From: a bacterium
GTDB lineage: Bacteria; Orphanbacterota; Orphanbacteria; Orphanbacterales; Orphanbacteraceae
Assembly (NCBI GenBank): GCA_025782575.1
Contig: JALGYY010000035.1
Span: forward strand, 466,670 to 530,669
Direction of reading: 5' to 3'
Length of the DNA stretch: 64,000 bases
Shown here: piece by piece, positions 54,816 to 62,745 of the stretch
How the letters are laid out: the number at the start of each line of letters is the position of its first letter
Numbering within the stretch: the first letter of the stretch is position 1
Notes under the pieces: generated by a model
What the model was told of the DNA's origin: nothing
Databases searched by the model: none
What the model saw: only the letters and a program-made list of their open reading frames with translations
Made by a program: the position numbers and the translations under genes

Positions 54816-55083
54816 GAGCACAACTGCAGATAGCGCGCGCTTCAGCGTTTTGAGCCGGGATTTATCAGAGATCTGGGGTTAATGCCTGTTTTTGAATCTT
54901 GACCGACGAAGGGGGAGACGAGAATGACTGTTGGCCGGCCCCCCTTCCCCGTCCGCGTAACGCCGGGGTAACACCCCATCCTTATGGTGGGAATCGATGG
55001 AGCATGTGAGTGGCTGTACCCCTCCGGGGATGGGCAGCAGGAAGGCAGAAACGTAAAACAGGACAAGGAAAGGGAGAACCGAA

Positions 55084-56522
55084 ATGAATCGAAGCAGCGG
55101 CCACAAGCTATCTCATCTGCTGATCGCACTTGTCATGACCAACCTCATGTGGACGGTTCGGCGGCCGGAGACTACACATTTACTCGTATGGCCGATAACA
55201 CCGGAAACCTGGACGCGTTATCAGCTCCCGCACTGAACGGAGACGGTACTGTGGCATTCCTTGCTTTCACGGACGAATACGAGCAAGGGATCTATCGCGC
55301 CGACGGCTCGGCAGTCACCACAATTGCGGAGGAATCCCCCGGCGGATTCTACAGCTCTACCGGGTGTGGATCGTTCCAACTGGTGAACAACCCCGAAATC
55401 GATGACCTGGGGCGTGTGGTCTTCCGGGGGTACACATTCGATCCGATCACGTGGGATTGCTGGGAGGCGATCTATCGGAGTGACGGCATCACGACGACCG
55501 CCCTTACCGATTCGGGCGCGGGAGGAGCACTCTACTCTGATTGGTCGAACCCATCCGTCAGCCCCTCGGGGATCGTGGCCATTCGAGCCAGCGTACTGGC
55601 AACCAACGCGATCGGGCTGTACACGATCACAATGGGAGAGCCGACGCTGGTTCTCGATGAAACGGACAGCCTGAGAACTTTCAGTGATCCCGACGTAGAC
55701 GGCTCCGGGACGATCTGTTTCAACGCCTATGACCCGACACTTGGAGACGGCATCTACACCGCCGGTTCCGGGGAAGCAACCATGATCGCATCCGTCAGCA
55801 ACGGGTACTTCTCCCTCGACGTCGAACCGGCCGTCGCACCCGGCGGGGTTATCTGCTTCAATGGCGAACCGGTCTCGGGTACCGAAGCCGCCTACACCTG
55901 GAACGGCACTACCAATCTGATCGCGGACACGGACGGACCGTGCAGTCAAATCCACACCCCCGCAATCAATTCATCGGGGGAATCGGCATTCTATGCCGGT
56001 CTCGATGCCGGTGGCGGGGGGTTCTACACCGGCTCGGACCCGATCGTTGATGTGGTCATCTCGCTAGGCGATACTCTATTCGGATCACCTGTCAACTATC
56101 TCAAAGGAGGACGCCATATTCTGAATGAGAGTGGTCAGATCGCGTATATTTATGAACTCGATAATGGCAAAGGGGGAATCGCCCTCGCTACTCCCGACGC
56201 TCCGACTACGGTTCAAAGTCCGCTTCAGACTGAGGGTTCTCGCTCTCTCATACTCGCTCCCCCATTCCCGAATCCGGCCCCGGGTGACGTGGGATTCCGC
56301 TTTGCAGTTACTGCGGATCGCGGCACGGCCGAGCTTAAGATATTCGATTTTTCAGGTCGCCACGTGAGGAGCCTGTTGCGATACCAGGCCGTAAGAGGTG
56401 AGCGGATCGTCATTTGGGACGGCCGGGATGAGTCAGAGAGGCAGCACTCCTCCGGGCACTACTTCGCCCGTCTCTCGGCCGGGGGGAATGCCTCGACCAC
56501 CCGATTTATTCTCGTAAGGTAG
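55084..56522 (+). pseudogene. Exported repeat protein with FlgD-type C-terminal domain, frameshifted in the signal peptide
   Basis: The ATG at 55084 has GGGAGAA upstream and opens a signal peptide (MNRSSGHKLSHLLIALVM). In that frame translation stops soon after, while the mature protein (AAGDYTFTRMADNTG...) continues in another frame. One missing T near 55157 (acggttcg for acggtttcg) would join them as WTVSAAGD, a good cleavage site. The mature part has five or six repeats of about 50 residues (GRVVFRGYTFD, GTICFNAYD, GVICFNGEP, GESAFYAGLD), probably a propeller. The last 80 residues are a FlgD-like Ig sorting domain (FDFSGRHVRSLL, WDGRDESER, GHYFARLSAGG). Function unknown. Confidence 0.75.
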
Positions 56523-56676
56523 AACCTGAACCGAATATCATCAACGCAGGATTCATGAAGGCCGATCCCCGTAATTCCTGTTATCCTATAATCGGGAGTA
56601 TTGGTGTGTCATAGCATGTTCGGGTATGAGTTGCCACCAGTGCGGAGAAAGTAACACCGGATTCGGGGGGCAGCCT

Positions 56677-58101
56677 GTGAGGAAGAGTGAAGATCCGCCG
56701 ACTGACATAGTTGTCGTCGATGACGAGCATCTTGTCCGCTGGGGTCTGGCGAACCGGCTGCGAAGGCTCGGTTTCTCAGTGGAAATGTTCCCCTCCGCTG
56801 AAGAGGCACTTGACCATCTGGCGGCGCTCGGGGCCCGTCTCGTTCTGCTCGATATCAAGCTTCCCGGAATGGACGGAATGGAATGTCTCCGACAGATCCG
56901 GGAGAAGTACTACAACACCACCGTCATCATGATGACAGGTCACGGATCGATTGAGTCATCGGTCGAAGCGATGCGTACCGGTGCGCACAATTATGTCACC
57001 AAACCATTTGATTTCGCCCCTCTCGCTGCAATGGTTCGATCCGTACTGCTTGGAGATTGTACTGAATCCACAGCTCCCACCCCGGCTGATACAGCTCCTC
57101 GTGCGAATCACCACGCTGAGGCGACAGCAGACTCCGGAGCCCCCGAGTTTGAAGGTGACCTTGTGGGCCGCTCCCCTGCGATGGCTCAGATCCGCGCTCT
57201 CGCACTGAAACTTGCACGGAGCAAGGCGAGAACGATTCTGCTCACAGGTGAGAGTGGTACAGGAAAGGACCATGTAGCACGCTTCATCCACTACCAAAGC
57301 CATCGTGCCCATAGACCGCTCATATCGATCAACGTAGCCGCGGTCCCCGCCGCTCTCTTCGAAAGCGAACTCTTCGGGCACGAACGTGGCAGCTTTACCG
57401 ACGCAAAAGGGCGGAAGAAAGGCCTGCTGGAAATGGCGGAAGGGGGATCGGTTTACCTCGATGAAATTGGTGAGCTTGCCCCCGAGCTACAGGTAAACCT
57501 CCTCCGCTTTCTCGAGGGGCGGACATTCAAACGACTTGGTGGCGTCGAGGAGATTCAGACGGACATCCGAGTCATCGCAGCAACGAATGCCGATCTCAGG
57601 GCCAAAGTACTTTCTGGCACGTTTCGCCAGGATCTGTATTACCGCCTCCGGGTTATCCCCATGCACCTTCCGGCACTTCGAGACCGAGGTGACGACGTCC
57701 TGGAGCTGGCCGACCACTTCCTGAAGGAATATAGTGCAGAATTCGGCTGTGACTTCAGCAGCTTCTCACCGGCTGCGCGAAGTAAGCTCGGTTCTCACAC
57801 TTGGCCAGGCAACGTCCGGGAACTGCGAAACGCTATTGAGCGGGCCATAGTTCTCGAAGAAGGAAACATCGTCGAGCCATCAATGATCAAGTTCGACGAT
57901 GTGGTGAACTTGGAACCGGGTAATCCGCCGGAGGACGAGGGCCCCCCCGCCGGGGGTTCAGCAAGTATGGAAGAGATTGAACGTAAGGTAATTGTTTCCG
58001 CTCTTGAGCGTGTCGGCTGGAATCAAGTGAAAGCCGCCGAAGCACTCGGCCTCGGACGGGATGCTCTCCGCTACAGGATGAAGAAACACGGACTCATCTG
58101 A
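56677..58101 (+). CDS. NtrC-family sigma54-dependent response regulator
   Basis: A cytoplasmic enhancer-binding protein. The GTG at 56677 has GGGGG upstream; an ATG at 56626 would add 17 residues (MSCHQCGES...) but has no ribosome site. Numbered from that ATG: receiver domain with acidic pair D32-D33, phospho-acceptor D76 (LLDIKLPG) and K126; AAA+ domain with Walker A GESGTGKD at 208-215, sigma54 loop GSFTDA at 255-260 (consensus GAFTGA), Walker B GGSVYLDE at 273-280; C-terminal Fis-type helix-turn-helix (AAEALGLGRDALRYRMK). It is convergent with the haem-sensor kinase, its likely partner. TATAAT at 56587 is a possible -10. Confidence 0.92.
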   Translation: MRKSEDPPTDIVVVDDEHLVRWGLANRLRRLGFSVEMFPSAEEALDHLAALGARLVLLDIKLPGMDGMECLRQIREKYYNTTVIMMTGHGSIESSVEAMRTGAHNYVTKPFDFAPLAAMVRSVLLGDCTESTAPTPADTAPRANHHAEATADSGAPEFEGDLVGRSPAMAQIRALALKLARSKARTILLTGESGTGKDHVARFIHYQSHRAHRPLISINVAAVPAALFESELFGHERGSFTDAKGRKKGLLEMAEGGSVYLDEIGELAPELQVNLLRFLEGRTFKRLGGVEEIQTDIRVIAATNADLRAKVLSGTFRQDLYYRLRVIPMHLPALRDRGDDVLELADHFLKEYSAEFGCDFSSFSPAARSKLGSHTWPGNVRELRNAIERAIVLEEGNIVEPSMIKFDDVVNLEPGNPPEDEGPPAGGSASMEEIERKVIVSALERVGWNQVKAAEALGLGRDALRYRMKKHGLI

Positions 58102-58111
58102 TCAAGTCGAA

Positions 58112-59671
58112 TCATTGCAGCGAAAAGTCCGGATAAGCCCCCGGTTCGTCATGAACCGCTCCAGGGATTACGAATCGAAATGTAGTGCCATCCGGTCCCG
58201 TCTCGCTAACCTCGAGAGTTCCATTGTGCCGCGCCAAAATGGCCAAAGAGACAGCCAGACCGAGACCGGTTCCCTTCGTCCGGGTCGTATAGAATGCTTC
58301 GAAGATGTTGGGAAGCGCTACTTTGGGAATGCCGGGGCCCGAATCCCTCACAAGAATCTCCGCCTCCCCCCACTCTGTCTTTTGGGTAGAAATGGCGATC
58401 ATCCCGGGAGTCTCCATAGCCTGAACCGCGTTTAAAATGATATTCAGAATCGCCTGCCCGATCTGATCCCGATCGACGCTTACAGAGGGAACATCATCAT
58501 CTGGCGTGTACTCGAGCCGATGCGCTCCCGAAACGGCAGATTGCTGGCAGAATCGAATCAGGGGACCGAGGACATCGTCGATATCGCAGACAGCCAGCTC
58601 CGGAGCGCTCGGTCTTGCAAATGAGAGGATATCGGATACGGTCCTGTCGATGCGGTGAACCTGATTCCTAGCCTCTTCAAGTATTTCGCGGTCCGGGCTT
58701 TCGGGAGGCAAGTCCTCGTACAGGACGGATAGCACTCCCTCCAGACCAGCAAGAGGATTGCGGATTTCGTGAGCGAGTCGGGACGCCATTTCTCCCACAT
58801 TCACCATTTTTTCCGCCCGCTGCATCAGCTTCACATTGGCGTCACGTAGTTTTTGATCAGTCTCTTCCAGTCGTCCTACCATCGCGTTGTAGCGCTCGCC
58901 GAGGAGTCCGATTTCATCTCGACTTTCGGGAATGTAGCGGGCGGAGAGTTCCCCTCCCATGACTCGTGCCATCGATCCTGCAATCTCTCCCAGAGGACGG
59001 CGAACATGGAGCGAGACAAGCAGCCAGACTGTTCCCCCGAACAGAAGGGTCAGCACTGTCGCCGTGACAAAACCCACCAGGCGAATAGTCCCTTCCGTCG
59101 CGTGAATCGTCGACGTCGGCATCCCGAGAAGTATCCAGCCTCGGGCATCAAGGTCATCTTCATGGCATTGTCTGCACGACATCTGGTTTTCCACAGGTAG
59201 GACCGATGCCAGCCACTGGTCGTCCTCAATCATGAACCCCGAAAACTGTTTAAACTCGTTCCTCTCCGCTAACCGTGCAGGAGGGGGAATGGTCGGCCTT
59301 TCCTCCTGAGTCAGGATACCGGCCCGGTAGATCGCTCGCCCTCCAAGATCAAGCACGGCTCCACCGAAACCTTCCGGCTGTCCGCAATTGTCGAATGCTT
59401 CCTGAAACACGGAATGAAGCTCGTCCTTAGCGTGGTCGCCCACGGAAAGCTCCTCGAGGAGGGCGGTTCTCAAGGTCCGTGATCCGAGCAGGAGAACGTT
59501 TCGATTCTGCTGGAGATAGGATTGACGGGTGGCGTTCAATACAACGCGCGTCTGGAATGCGATCAGGAAGAGGAGCCCGACAAACACGGGAATGAACAGT
59601 TTCAGCTGCAAGGAGTGACGAAGCGGCACCCATCCCGGAAGACCGGAACGCCCAGTCGGCTGCTCGCTCAA
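58112..59671 (-). CDS. Sensor histidine kinase with a c-type haem site in its periplasmic domain
   Basis: 519 residues with a TTG start 7 bases after GAGGAG. Membrane helices at 23-39 and about 197-220 enclose a periplasmic domain of about 155 residues containing the haem c motif CRQCH (C166, C169, H170). Then come HAMP (221-275), HisKA with phospho-acceptor H301 (RLAHEIRNPLAGL), and HATPase with N box (NIILNAVQAM), DSGPGIP and GTGLGLAV. The conserved motifs needed for kinase activity are present. Haem c sensor kinases are known in Geobacter (GSU0582/GSU0935 type for chemotaxis and kinase sensors). It probably senses redox potential or a small gas and signals to the regulator whose stop lies 10 bases away. 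Confidence 0.93.
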   Translation of the reverse strand: MSEQPTGRSGLPGWVPLRHSLQLKLFIPVFVGLLFLIAFQTRVVLNATRQSYLQQNRNVLLLGSRTLRTALLEELSVGDHAKDELHSVFQEAFDNCGQPEGFGGAVLDLGGRAIYRAGILTQEERPTIPPPARLAERNEFKQFSGFMIEDDQWLASVLPVENQMSCRQCHEDDLDARGWILLGMPTSTIHATEGTIRLVGFVTATVLTLLFGGTVWLLVSLHVRRPLGEIAGSMARVMGGELSARYIPESRDEIGLLGERYNAMVGRLEETDQKLRDANVKLMQRAEKMVNVGEMASRLAHEIRNPLAGLEGVLSVLYEDLPPESPDREILEEARNQVHRIDRTVSDILSFARPSAPELAVCDIDDVLGPLIRFCQQSAVSGAHRLEYTPDDDVPSVSVDRDQIGQAILNIILNAVQAMETPGMIAISTQKTEWGEAEILVRDSGPGIPKVALPNIFEAFYTTRTKGTGLGLAVSLAILARHNGTLEVSETGPDGTTFRFVIPGAVHDEPGAYPDFSLQ

Positions 59672-59802
59672 TACTCACTCCTCACTAGGGAAAACAGGCC
59701 CCCATCGGATCTGACTGATGCTGCGTGCTCGGCACGATGATATCTCATGGGGCTGCGGCAGGCCACAGCGTTCCAGGATCGATCATTCGGGATGGGTGAA
59801 GA
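59672..59802. other. Gap before the second regulatory region, no gene seen
   Basis: The start region of the kinase (minus) and the upstream region of the tetrahaem gene (plus) share 59672-60051. Only weak short frames are present. The kinase promoter is not obvious. Regulatory sites from 59803 are listed separately. Confidence 0.4.
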
Positions 59803-59848
59803 TGTGCCATATCACGCAGGGAAAACCCAGAATGCGTGCTATGGCGCG
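59803..59848 (+). promoter_or_regulatory. Pair of activator sites before the tetrahaem cytochrome gene
   Basis: TGTGCCATATCACGCA (59803-59818) matches the palindrome TGCGCGATATCGCGCA at 13 of 16 positions. TGCGTGCTATGGCGCG (59833-59848) matches at 12 of 16. They are 30 bases apart, about three helical turns, and lie about 95-140 bases before a -24/-12 promoter, with the same layout as at 53587. Confidence 0.7.
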
Positions 59849-59940
59849 AGGCTCTTGAAGTATTCAGGCGACGATACTGGACAGGAACCGTATTGCATTG
59901 AAATCAAATCACTTAGACGTATTTCGATTCGGCGGATCGT

Positions 59941-59956
59941 TGGCATGCCTCATGCA
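59941..59956 (+). promoter_or_regulatory. Sigma54 (-24/-12) promoter of the tetrahaem cytochrome cluster
   Basis: TGGCATGCCTCATGCA fits the consensus TGGCAYGNNNNTTGCW at every defined position except one T. The start would be near 59967, about 85 bases before the ATG at 60052. Confidence 0.82.
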
Positions 59957-60051
59957 ATGGAGACTGTTCGGTCCTGAGTGCATTGCCGTCGCCCGAACGA
60001 TGAGCAGCAGCAGATAGGCACTTCTACTTTTAGAAAAAGGAGTTTGACAAG

Positions 60052-60750
60052 ATGAATCGGTGCCTACTGGGAATCGCAGCACTTGCTCTTCTGATTTCCG
60101 CCCCCATGGTTCTGGCCAATGGGGACGGTGGCGGTGTTGCAGGATCTCCTCACGATTTCTCAGGTGAAGCGTGGAACCACCGCGGAGAACTCTGCCGTGT
60201 ATGCCACATTCCCCACGATCACAATCGCAATGTCTCCCTCGGTGCATTGGGTCTCCTCTGGGATCACCAGGTGAGCAACGTGTCGTATCTGATGTATGCT
60301 GAAGATACTCACATCGAATTCATCGATGGCGCCGCTGATGCCGAACCGACCGGAACGACCAAGATGTGCCTTGGTTGCCACGATGGTACAGTCGGGCTTG
60401 ATCAGTTTGATAACAAAGCCGATGTTGCCGGTACGGTGTTCATCCAGGATGACCACCCCGGCTTCCAGGTCCCGGGCGCTTCGCTGCCCGGCGACCTAAG
60501 CAACACTCACCCGCTGGGCGTCGTTTACGATGCCGTCGCGGATGGTGGACTTCACCCGGTCACGAACGCGATGGGCGCTTCCGGCACGATTGATGACGTG
60601 CTTGAAAGGGGCCGCATTGCCTGCGCCTCGTGCCATGACGTACATGACTCACCCGGTGAGTCGGTCCCGAGCACACATCTTCTTCGGGTGGCAAACAATA
60701 CCGCTACCGGTACTGCCTCAGGCCTCTGCCTGACCTGCCACGACAAGTAG
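60052..60750 (+). CDS. Periplasmic tetrahaem cytochrome c
   Basis: 232 residues. Signal peptide (hydrophobic 4-18, cleavage after LAN or VLA). CxxCH motifs at 48 (CRVCH), 106 (CLGCH), 191 (CASCH) and 226 (CLTCH). Compared with its paralogue at 53831 one haem of the middle CSNCH/CPTCH pair is lost and a loop of about 40 residues is inserted. It heads the cluster with the NHL lipoprotein, the pentahaem lipoprotein and the beta-barrel, which suggests it brings electrons across the periplasm. A strong hairpin after the stop may lower expression of the downstream genes. Confidence 0.9.
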   Translation: MNRCLLGIAALALLISAPMVLANGDGGGVAGSPHDFSGEAWNHRGELCRVCHIPHDHNRNVSLGALGLLWDHQVSNVSYLMYAEDTHIEFIDGAADAEPTGTTKMCLGCHDGTVGLDQFDNKADVAGTVFIQDDHPGFQVPGASLPGDLSNTHPLGVVYDAVADGGLHPVTNAMGASGTIDDVLERGRIACASCHDVHDSPGESVPSTHLLRVANNTATGTASGLCLTCHDK

Positions 60751-60764
60751 ACTGCTGTTCTGTA

Positions 60765-60800
60765 ACGTCCGGTCCGGCATTGCCGGGCCGGACGTTTCTC
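60765..60800 (+). terminator. Strong hairpin between the tetrahaem gene and the NHL gene
   Basis: ACGTCCGGTCCGGC (60765-60778) pairs with GCCGGGCCGGACGT (60782-60795) in a 14-bp stem with one G-T pair and a 3-base loop, followed by TTTCTCC. It is a likely partial or full terminator, giving more cytochrome than downstream proteins. Confidence 0.75.
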
Positions 60801-60839
60801 CAAACGGGTAGCCGATACTCACCGGGCATGGAGGTTCCA

Positions 60840-62093
60840 ATGAACTCGCATGCATGCCCGGGGGGGCGCTACCTTTCCCCCTCTAGAAATTTTCTGATCT
60901 TCCTCGTAGTATTGGCGTCACTCCCCTTTATCGGTTGCGCCGGCACCGTACCTCCTGTCGTTGACGTCTTCTATCCCGCTGCACCGGACACCGCTCGTTA
61001 TCAGTTTCTGACCCGCATCGAGACGAGCGCAGACATCGAGGAACAGTCCTGGTTCAATCGAATGGTCGTTGGTGAATCACCGGATCGACGATTCGGGAAA
61101 CCGTACGGCGTCACAGTGGTCGGTTCACAGGTTTTCGTCGGTGATGCGCAGCTCAAAGCCGTTGCCCGAATCGATTTCGATTCAGGCGAGCTGAGTGCAT
61201 TCAGTGCGGCAGGAGCCAAGAAATTCCAATCGGTCATCAACGTCGAACACGATGAAGCGGGCAATATCTACGTATCCGATCCGATCGGAGGCTTCATCAT
61301 AGTCATGACACCGGATGGGGAACTCGTCAGGAGCTATGGCGACGACATGGAGATCTCGCCGACCGATGTAGCGGTCGGCCCCGATATCCTCTTCGTTGTG
61401 GATAGAAACAGCAAGTCAGTAGTCATGATTGACCGTGAAAGCGGCGAATCCCTGGGCAAAGTCAATGCTTCTGCCGATTCGATCGGTTTCGTGGCTCCCA
61501 CAAACATCTGCATCGGGCCGGACGGTACGCTTTATGTTGTCGATACTGTGATGTGCCGTATACTTCACTTCGATGGGGAGGGAAACTTCCTGAACGCGTT
61601 CGGGCAGCAGGGGTTTTATCCAGGCGAATTTGCGCGCCCCAAAGGGATCACCGTCGAACGTGACGGCCGCATACTCGTTGTAGACGCCGCATTCGAGAAT
61701 GTCCAGGTGCTGGACTCGCTGGGAAGAGTCTTCACTTACATCGGTGGGCCCGGTCAGAAACCAGGGTCCATGTGGCTGCCGGCAGGAATTGCCCTCGGTC
61801 CCAGCCTCATCCCCTATCTGGAACGCTATTCCCACAATGGTGCAGATGTCTCCAATGTGATTGTTGTTGCGAGCCAGTTCGGCCCTCCTCGAATTGATTT
61901 TTACGGCCGAATCTCCAACGTGCAGGAATTCGCCCAGGCCTATCCACCTGACAAGAGGCGTAGTGAGAGGTCTACAGGTACGCTTCCGGATGGCGAGAGA
62001 CCTGATGATGTGACGGGAGCAAACCTGGACGCGGCGGGCGAAGATGAAGAGCCCAGCCCATCGCCCGCAGACACTGAATCAGCACCGAGGTAG
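60840..62093 (+). CDS. NHL-repeat lipoprotein
   Basis: 417 residues from MNSHACPGGRYLSPSRN; GGAGG lies upstream of the ATG at 60840. A lipobox is present (LASLPFIGCAG), so it is membrane-anchored. About six NHL-type propeller repeats follow (GKPYGVTVVGSQVFVGD, NIYVSDPIGGFIIV, DVAVGPDILFVVDR, GTLYVVDTVMCRILHFDGEGN, GILVVDAAFENVQVLD-like). The last 60 residues are low-complexity Asp/Glu/Pro/Ser. NHL proteins recur in multihaem cytochrome clusters of metal-reducing bacteria. It probably scaffolds cytochromes; no catalytic residues are seen. Confidence 0.87.
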   Translation: MNSHACPGGRYLSPSRNFLIFLVVLASLPFIGCAGTVPPVVDVFYPAAPDTARYQFLTRIETSADIEEQSWFNRMVVGESPDRRFGKPYGVTVVGSQVFVGDAQLKAVARIDFDSGELSAFSAAGAKKFQSVINVEHDEAGNIYVSDPIGGFIIVMTPDGELVRSYGDDMEISPTDVAVGPDILFVVDRNSKSVVMIDRESGESLGKVNASADSIGFVAPTNICIGPDGTLYVVDTVMCRILHFDGEGNFLNAFGQQGFYPGEFARPKGITVERDGRILVVDAAFENVQVLDSLGRVFTYIGGPGQKPGSMWLPAGIALGPSLIPYLERYSHNGADVSNVIVVASQFGPPRIDFYGRISNVQEFAQAYPPDKRRSERSTGTLPDGERPDDVTGANLDAAGEDEEPSPSPADTESAPR

Positions 62094-62148
62094 GTCGTCC
62101 TTGGGTCGTTTGAGCAAAAGGAACTGGATTCCAGAGGGGCCAGTGGTG

Positions 62149-62745
62149 ATGCCATTCGTCACAGCGATTCTGGTCACCCTGTTTCTGGCCTGCAGCGCAA
62201 GTACGAGGCATCGCGTGATTTCCACCCTCTTTGACGGCGTTCCCCCCCTTGATACGGCGGGTGCGCAGACTATTGTCGATACACTTTCTACCGAGGTTGC
62301 TTCCCCTGTCACCGAGCGGTCCACTTTCGAGGGAGTCTCGTATACACTCCACGCACCCTACGAAGAAAAAATGTGTACTGAGTGCCATCTGCTCGAAGGA
62401 ACAGGAGCGTTCGGAAAGAGCGTTCGGTTGCGAGTTCCCATGAACGAGCTATGCATGGAATGTCACGACGACATGTCGATCGACGAACTGCGTAACACTT
62501 ACGACTGGATACATGGTCCGGTGGCTGCCGGGGCATGCACAGGCTGTCACAGTCCTCACACGGCGCTCTATCCCGCTCTTCTCCTCGCGGAACCGGGAAG
62601 GCCTCTCTGCATTCGTTGCCACGATGAGAACCGGCTGGCGGAGCAGGAGATTCATGAGGACAGTCAGATGAACTGTCTGACCTGTCATGCCGCCCATGGA
62701 GCCGACGCGATCGCCTTCAACATGGCAGAAACGGTGGACGAGTGA
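62149..62745 (+). CDS. Pentahaem cytochrome c lipoprotein
   Basis: 198 residues from MPFVTAILVTLFLACSAS; C15 fits a lipobox. Five CxxCH motifs at 76 (CTECH), 102 (CMECH), 120 (CTGCH), 144 (CIRCH) and 166 (CLTCH) in doubled-CxxCH repeats. The compact spacing resembles small cytochromes that can fill a beta-barrel. GAGGGG lies upstream of the ATG. Its stop overlaps the start of the barrel gene by 1 base (TGATG), tying the two products closely. Confidence 0.9.
   Translation: MPFVTAILVTLFLACSASTRHRVISTLFDGVPPLDTAGAQTIVDTLSTEVASPVTERSTFEGVSYTLHAPYEEKMCTECHLLEGTGAFGKSVRLRVPMNELCMECHDDMSIDELRNTYDWIHGPVAAGACTGCHSPHTALYPALLLAEPGRPLCIRCHDENRLAEQEIHEDSQMNCLTCHAAHGADAIAFNMAETVDE

Noticed and set aside
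54820-54845. GATAGCGCGCG as a fifth copy of the activator palindrome
   Set aside because: Only one half-site matches (9 of 16 overall) and no -24/-12 element follows.
56605-56625. TGTGTCATAGCATGTT before the regulator gene as an autoregulatory site
   Set aside because: Matches the best related copy at only 11 of 16 positions, is single and has no sigma54 element. Worth a motif scan but not reportable.
56626-56676. CHQC at the extended N-terminus of the sigma54 regulator as a haem or metal site
   Set aside because: The second Cys is followed by Gly, not His. The upstream ATG has no ribosome site, and a GTG at 56677 with GGGGG upstream is a better start, so the motif is probably not translated.
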